DNA from: JAXLYE01 sp046351595
GTDB lineage: Bacteria > Myxococcota_A > Polyangia > Palsa-1104 > JAEUJZ01
Assembly (NCBI GenBank): GCA_046351595.1
Contig: JAXLYE010000008.1
Coordinates: forward strand, 310,001-374,000
Length of the DNA stretch: 64,000 bases
Reading direction: 5' to 3'
Shown: positions 61,246-64,000 of the stretch, piece after piece
Layout of the letters: every line of letters starts with the position of its first letter
How positions within the stretch are numbered: position 1 is the first letter of the stretch
The notes under the pieces: generated by a model
The model's database searches: none
What the model was told of the DNA's origin: nothing
The model's input: only the letters and a program-made list of their open reading frames with translations
Position numbers and translations under genes: made by a program

Positions 61246-61912
61246 CCCGAGGCTTCAAGCGTCGAACTTGTTAACCGGGGCAGCTACTCGCCACACATCT
61301 GCCCCACCTCGCTGTTGCGTAGTTAACTTCACGGCGGGGCCGACGAAGTGCAAACATTTGGGGTTTCCATGTCCCCATTCCCTATTTCTCGAACGGGATC
61401 GTCCACTGAGGGCTCCAGCTTCGGCTGGCTCTATTTGCCCCTGGCAGCGAGGGGCTACGGGCTGTGGTAAGGGGCAGCTATATTATCTGTCCTCTCCTCC
61501 GATGCGGACGCAGCCCCGTCCTTCCTGCAGCGCTTCCGCAGCCTTGGACTCCTTCGGCACAGCGCCTCGGATCGTTGGTCCCTTCCGCTGGAGTCCGTCC
61601 CCTGGGGGTCTACCTCCTCGAGAACTCACCCGCCGACCCGATCCCGTACGTTTCCATCACTATAGTGATTTTCTGCATCGACGTATCGCTATCCTTCGAC
61701 GCGCGGGCAGTTCCAGGGAACCGTTCCGCTGGCGTGTCAGAGCCCAGGGTTCGACGTAGAGGCTCGGGAGCCTACCTGATGCAGCGGCGCGGCCTTCTCG
61801 ATCAGTCGCGGCTCCGCTTGCGAACCTGTGCGGCTGTTCGAGACGCCAGCGCAGGAGCCTTTCAAACGACAACCCGTCGACAAGCCGCGCCTCGCCGTCC
61901 GATAATGACAGG
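61246..61912. other. Intergenic region at the presumed right end of the island
   Basis: About 670 bp without a recognisable gene. A kinase-like segment lies at 61600-61631. A 199-codon forward frame (61464-62063) spans part of it and overlaps the next kinase gene, but it has no recognisable content. Base composition is mixed, as in junction DNA. Confidence 0.5.
61600..61631 (+). repeat. Candidate right attachment repeat (kinase-like sequence)
   Basis: In one frame it reads PLGVYLLENSP, like SLGVILFESHP of the truncated kinase at 50612-50642. 25 of 32 aligned bases are the same with one gap. There is no other kinase motif nearby, so it is either a transferred end or a chance match. Confidence 0.4.
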
Positions 61913-64000
61913 ATGGCCCGAGCGGACGACGCATCGCCCCATGGCATACAGGGAACTGAACCGACGCTCGACGCGCGACAAGGAGACAAGCTGCCTGCGC
62001 TTGAGCAGAAGGACCGAGAGGGGCCTTCCAGCGGGACTGTCAGCGTGCAGCCAGCACCGGTGAGTTTTCCTGTGATGGACTGGAGCCGCTATGAGTTCTT
62101 GAGTCTTCTCGGTCAAGGCGGTATGGGCGCGGTCTACAAGGCGCGCGATCGCACGCTCGGGCGCATCGTCGCGCTCAAGTTCATCCGCGGTGCGGATCGG
62201 CAGATGATCGCGCGTTTCATGCAAGAGGCGCGCGCCCAGTCGCGCGTCGACCATCCCGGAATCTGCAAAGTGTACGAGGTCGGCGAGGTAGCGGGCAAGT
62301 CCTTCATTGCAATGCAGTTCATCGACGGCACCTCGCTGCAGCAGGCGGCCCATAGCATGACGCTTATGGAGAAGGTCCAGGTCATGCGGGACACAGCGGA
62401 AGCGATCCACGCGGCGCACCGACTCGGAATCATCCACCGCGACTTGAAGCCATCGAACATCATGATCGAGCGCACCGCCGCTACGAGCAGCGGAGCGGGC
62501 AGCCTCGGATTTCGTCCGGTGGTGATGGACTTTGGCCTGGCGCGGGAGGCCGGCGAAGAGAAGGGACTCACAGAGTCCGGTGCCGTGATGGGAACGCCGG
62601 CGTACATGTCACCCGAGCAGGCGCGCGGTGACGTGCGGCGTCTCGATGTACGGACGGACGTCTACAGCTTGGGCGCGACGCTCTACGACATCCTGTCTGG
62701 CAGCCCGCCGTTTGAGGACGAGAGCGTCGTCAACATCCTCCTCAAGGTCCTGCACGATGACGTTCGGCCCCTGCGCGAGCGGCTGCCCGAGGTTCCTCAA
62801 GACCTCGAGATTATCGTCGGCAAGTGCCTGAACAAAGAGCCGGCGCAGCGTTACGCAAGCGCACAGGAGCTTACAGATGACCTCGGACGATTCCTGGATA
62901 ACCGGCGCATCGTTGCACGGCGCCTGGGCCCCTATCAGCGGCTGCGCCGGCGGGTGCAGCGGAACCCCCCTCTCGCCATCGCGGGCGCGGCGCTGCTCGC
63001 GAGCCTGGTGGTACTTCTGAGCTACGGAGTCCGTACGAGCATCCAGAACCTTCGCAGGGAGCGGCAGGCGCAGCAGCAAGCGGAGCTGGCGCGGAAGCTT
63101 GGGGAAGAGATCACCAAGATGGAGTGGCTCCTGCGCAGCGCCCGGCAGCTGCCGCTGCACGATCTCAATCGCGAAAAGGCAATCGTCCGCGAGCGGATGG
63201 AGAGCCTGCAAACGGAGATTGCCAGTTATGGCGCGATCAGCCAGGGGCTTGCTCACTACGCGCTCGGCCGCGGCCACCTGGCCCTGCACGAATATCCCCA
63301 GGCCCTCAAAGAGCTTCGGCGAGCGACCGAACTCGGGCTGCAGACCGCGGAGGTCCACTACGCCCTCGGATTCGTCCTCGGTAAGCACTTCGAGCAGGCT
63401 ATGCATGAGGCTCGCCTGGCAGGGGGCGGCGACTGGGCCAAGAAGCAGCTCCAGGAGATCGAGCCCAAGTACCTTCTGCCGGCGATCGCCTCGCTGCAGA
63501 AGAGCCGCGGCACGCGCCTCGATGCGCCGCAGTATCTCCAGGCCCTCATCGCCTTCTACCAGCGCGACTACCAGGCCGCGCTCGACCACGCCCAGGCCGC
63601 CGTCCACAAGGCCCCGTGGCTCTATGAGCCGATCAAGCTGTCGGGCGATGTACACCTGGAGCGCGCGCTGCAGGCGCGTGACAGCGGCAAGAACGAGGAA
63701 GCGGAGCGCGAGTTTGCCGACGCGGTCAAGAGCTACGAGGCGGCGGCCCTGATCGGCCAGAGCGACGCCGAGGTCTACGAAGGGCTGGCGGAGACGTGGA
63801 TCCGCAGCCACGAGATGAAGAGGAACAACGGCCAGCCCGCGGACGAAGCGGCGTACAAGCAGGCGCTGGCGGCCAGCGCCAAGATAGCGGCTGCAGAGCC
63901 GCAGAGCATCGTCGGCCCGCTGAAGAAGGCCTACGCATCCCTCATGATGGTCACGGCGCTGCAGAGGAACGGACACAGCGCGGAGAAGCCGACGCAGGAG
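61913..64000 (+). CDS. Hanks-type Ser/Thr kinase with membrane segment and TPR-like part, 3' end off window
   Basis: Open to the window edge, at least 696 residues from ATG 61913 (a later start at 62075 is possible, and the frame is open further upstream). Kinase motifs are all present: LLGQGGMGAVYKA (67-72 glycine loop), VALKFIRG, IIHRDLKPSN (His175), VVMDFGLARE, TPAYMSPEQARG and TDVYSLGATLYD. After the C-lobe comes a membrane segment (LAIAGAALLASLVVLLSYG) and then helical TPR-like repeats (YALGRGHLALHEYPQALKEL, QRDYQAALDHAQAAV). This is the only undamaged kinase in the window. Such proteins sense signals through the outer part and phosphorylate Ser/Thr in the cytoplasm. The N-terminal 54 residues are disordered. 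Confidence 0.92.
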   Translation, partial: MARADDASPHGIQGTEPTLDARQGDKLPALEQKDREGPSSGTVSVQPAPVSFPVMDWSRYEFLSLLGQGGMGAVYKARDRTLGRIVALKFIRGADRQMIARFMQEARAQSRVDHPGICKVYEVGEVAGKSFIAMQFIDGTSLQQAAHSMTLMEKVQVMRDTAEAIHAAHRLGIIHRDLKPSNIMIERTAATSSGAGSLGFRPVVMDFGLAREAGEEKGLTESGAVMGTPAYMSPEQARGDVRRLDVRTDVYSLGATLYDILSGSPPFEDESVVNILLKVLHDDVRPLRERLPEVPQDLEIIVGKCLNKEPAQRYASAQELTDDLGRFLDNRRIVARRLGPYQRLRRRVQRNPPLAIAGAALLASLVVLLSYGVRTSIQNLRRERQAQQQAELARKLGEEITKMEWLLRSARQLPLHDLNREKAIVRERMESLQTEIASYGAISQGLAHYALGRGHLALHEYPQALKELRRATELGLQTAEVHYALGFVLGKHFEQAMHEARLAGGGDWAKKQLQEIEPKYLLPAIASLQKSRGTRLDAPQYLQALIAFYQRDYQAALDHAQAAVHKAPWLYEPIKLSGDVHLERALQARDSGKNEEAEREFADAVKSYEAAALIGQSDAEVYEGLAETWIRSHEMKRNNGQPADEAAYKQALAASAKIAAAEPQSIVGPLKKAYASLMMVTALQRNGHSAEKPTQE

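Larger units (their letters stand above)
50612..61631. mobile_element. Putative genomic island with tyrosine integrase and GTPase/GAP1 conflict operon
   Basis: The left border is the point where a kinase gene is cut next to an integrase. The right border is tentative: a 32-bp segment at 61600-61631 resembles 50612-50642 (25 identical bases with one gap) and also encodes the kinase phrase LGVxLxE. Content is unlike the surroundings: a low-G+C two-gene unit and a compact six-gene operon of conflict-system type. No conjugation or replication genes are seen, so mobilisation would depend on other elements. Confidence 0.55.

Noticed and set aside
61464..62063. 199-codon forward frame before the last kinase
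   Set aside because: It overlaps the kinase N-terminus in another frame and has no family pattern except the short LGVYLLE phrase discussed as a repeat.

Overview
The window (about 70% G+C, dense coding) looks like a chromosome segment from a myxobacterium or close relative (Myxococcota). The reasons are four Hanks-type Ser/Thr kinase genes or remnants, a sigma54 activator/sensor pair, many lipoproteins, a DUF4388 regulator, a DUF2330 protein, DUF4331 proteins, and an exported cytochrome/Tat-protein cluster. The lineage is an inference; no rRNA or tRNA gene is visible.

Layout. 1-4057: a serine recombinase cut by the window edge sits against a 3'-truncated DUF2330 gene, followed by a kinase gene that has lost its 5' half. 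4079-10923: a 2OG-Fe(II) oxygenase, then a reverse-strand cluster (sensor kinase, sigma54 response regulator, UbiB/ABC1 kinase, low-affinity iron permease). 11010-11366: a 21-bp tandem array. 11364-18156: complex I genes nuoA-B-C-D-G-H-I on the reverse strand, without nuoE or nuoF. 18601-24952: a sigma54-type promoter, an operon of exported c-type-cytochrome-like lipoproteins and a Tat-exported protein, and a strong terminator. One gene of this operon is split by a 783-bp insert with a 7-bp target duplication. 25063-28635: a self-sufficient P450-reductase fusion. 28772-48717: HAD phosphatase, two M14 peptidases, an RsbQ-like hydrolase, a double-receiver protein, a GAF-GAF-PAS-STAS protein, a TPR lipoprotein, two DUF4331-type proteins, an Mla-type ATPase coupled to a DUF4388 regulator, an outer-membrane barrel protein, a prolyl-hydroxylase-like protein and a P450.

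48858-64000 is the accessory region. Two kinase genes are broken (one at the HRD motif, one at subdomain IX). A tyrosine integrase lies directly against the second break and begins a genomic island. The island carries a low-G+C pair (unknown protein plus PD-(D/E)XK-like protein) and then a tightly packed six-gene operon: excisionase-like HTH, metallophosphoesterase with a C-terminal helical domain, all-helical GASH-like protein, two P-loop GTPases and a GAP1-N2 protein. This matches the predicted double-GTPase/GAP1 class of NTP-dependent conflict systems and is the most notable system in the window. An intact membrane kinase with TPRs follows and runs off the edge.

A recurring theme is that kinase genes are broken at conserved kinase motifs, and that kinase-derived fragments (30244-30357, 49561-49674, 50612-50642, 61600-61631) lie scattered around. 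This suggests recombination or integration at conserved kinase sequence, although an assembly artefact cannot be excluded from sequence alone.
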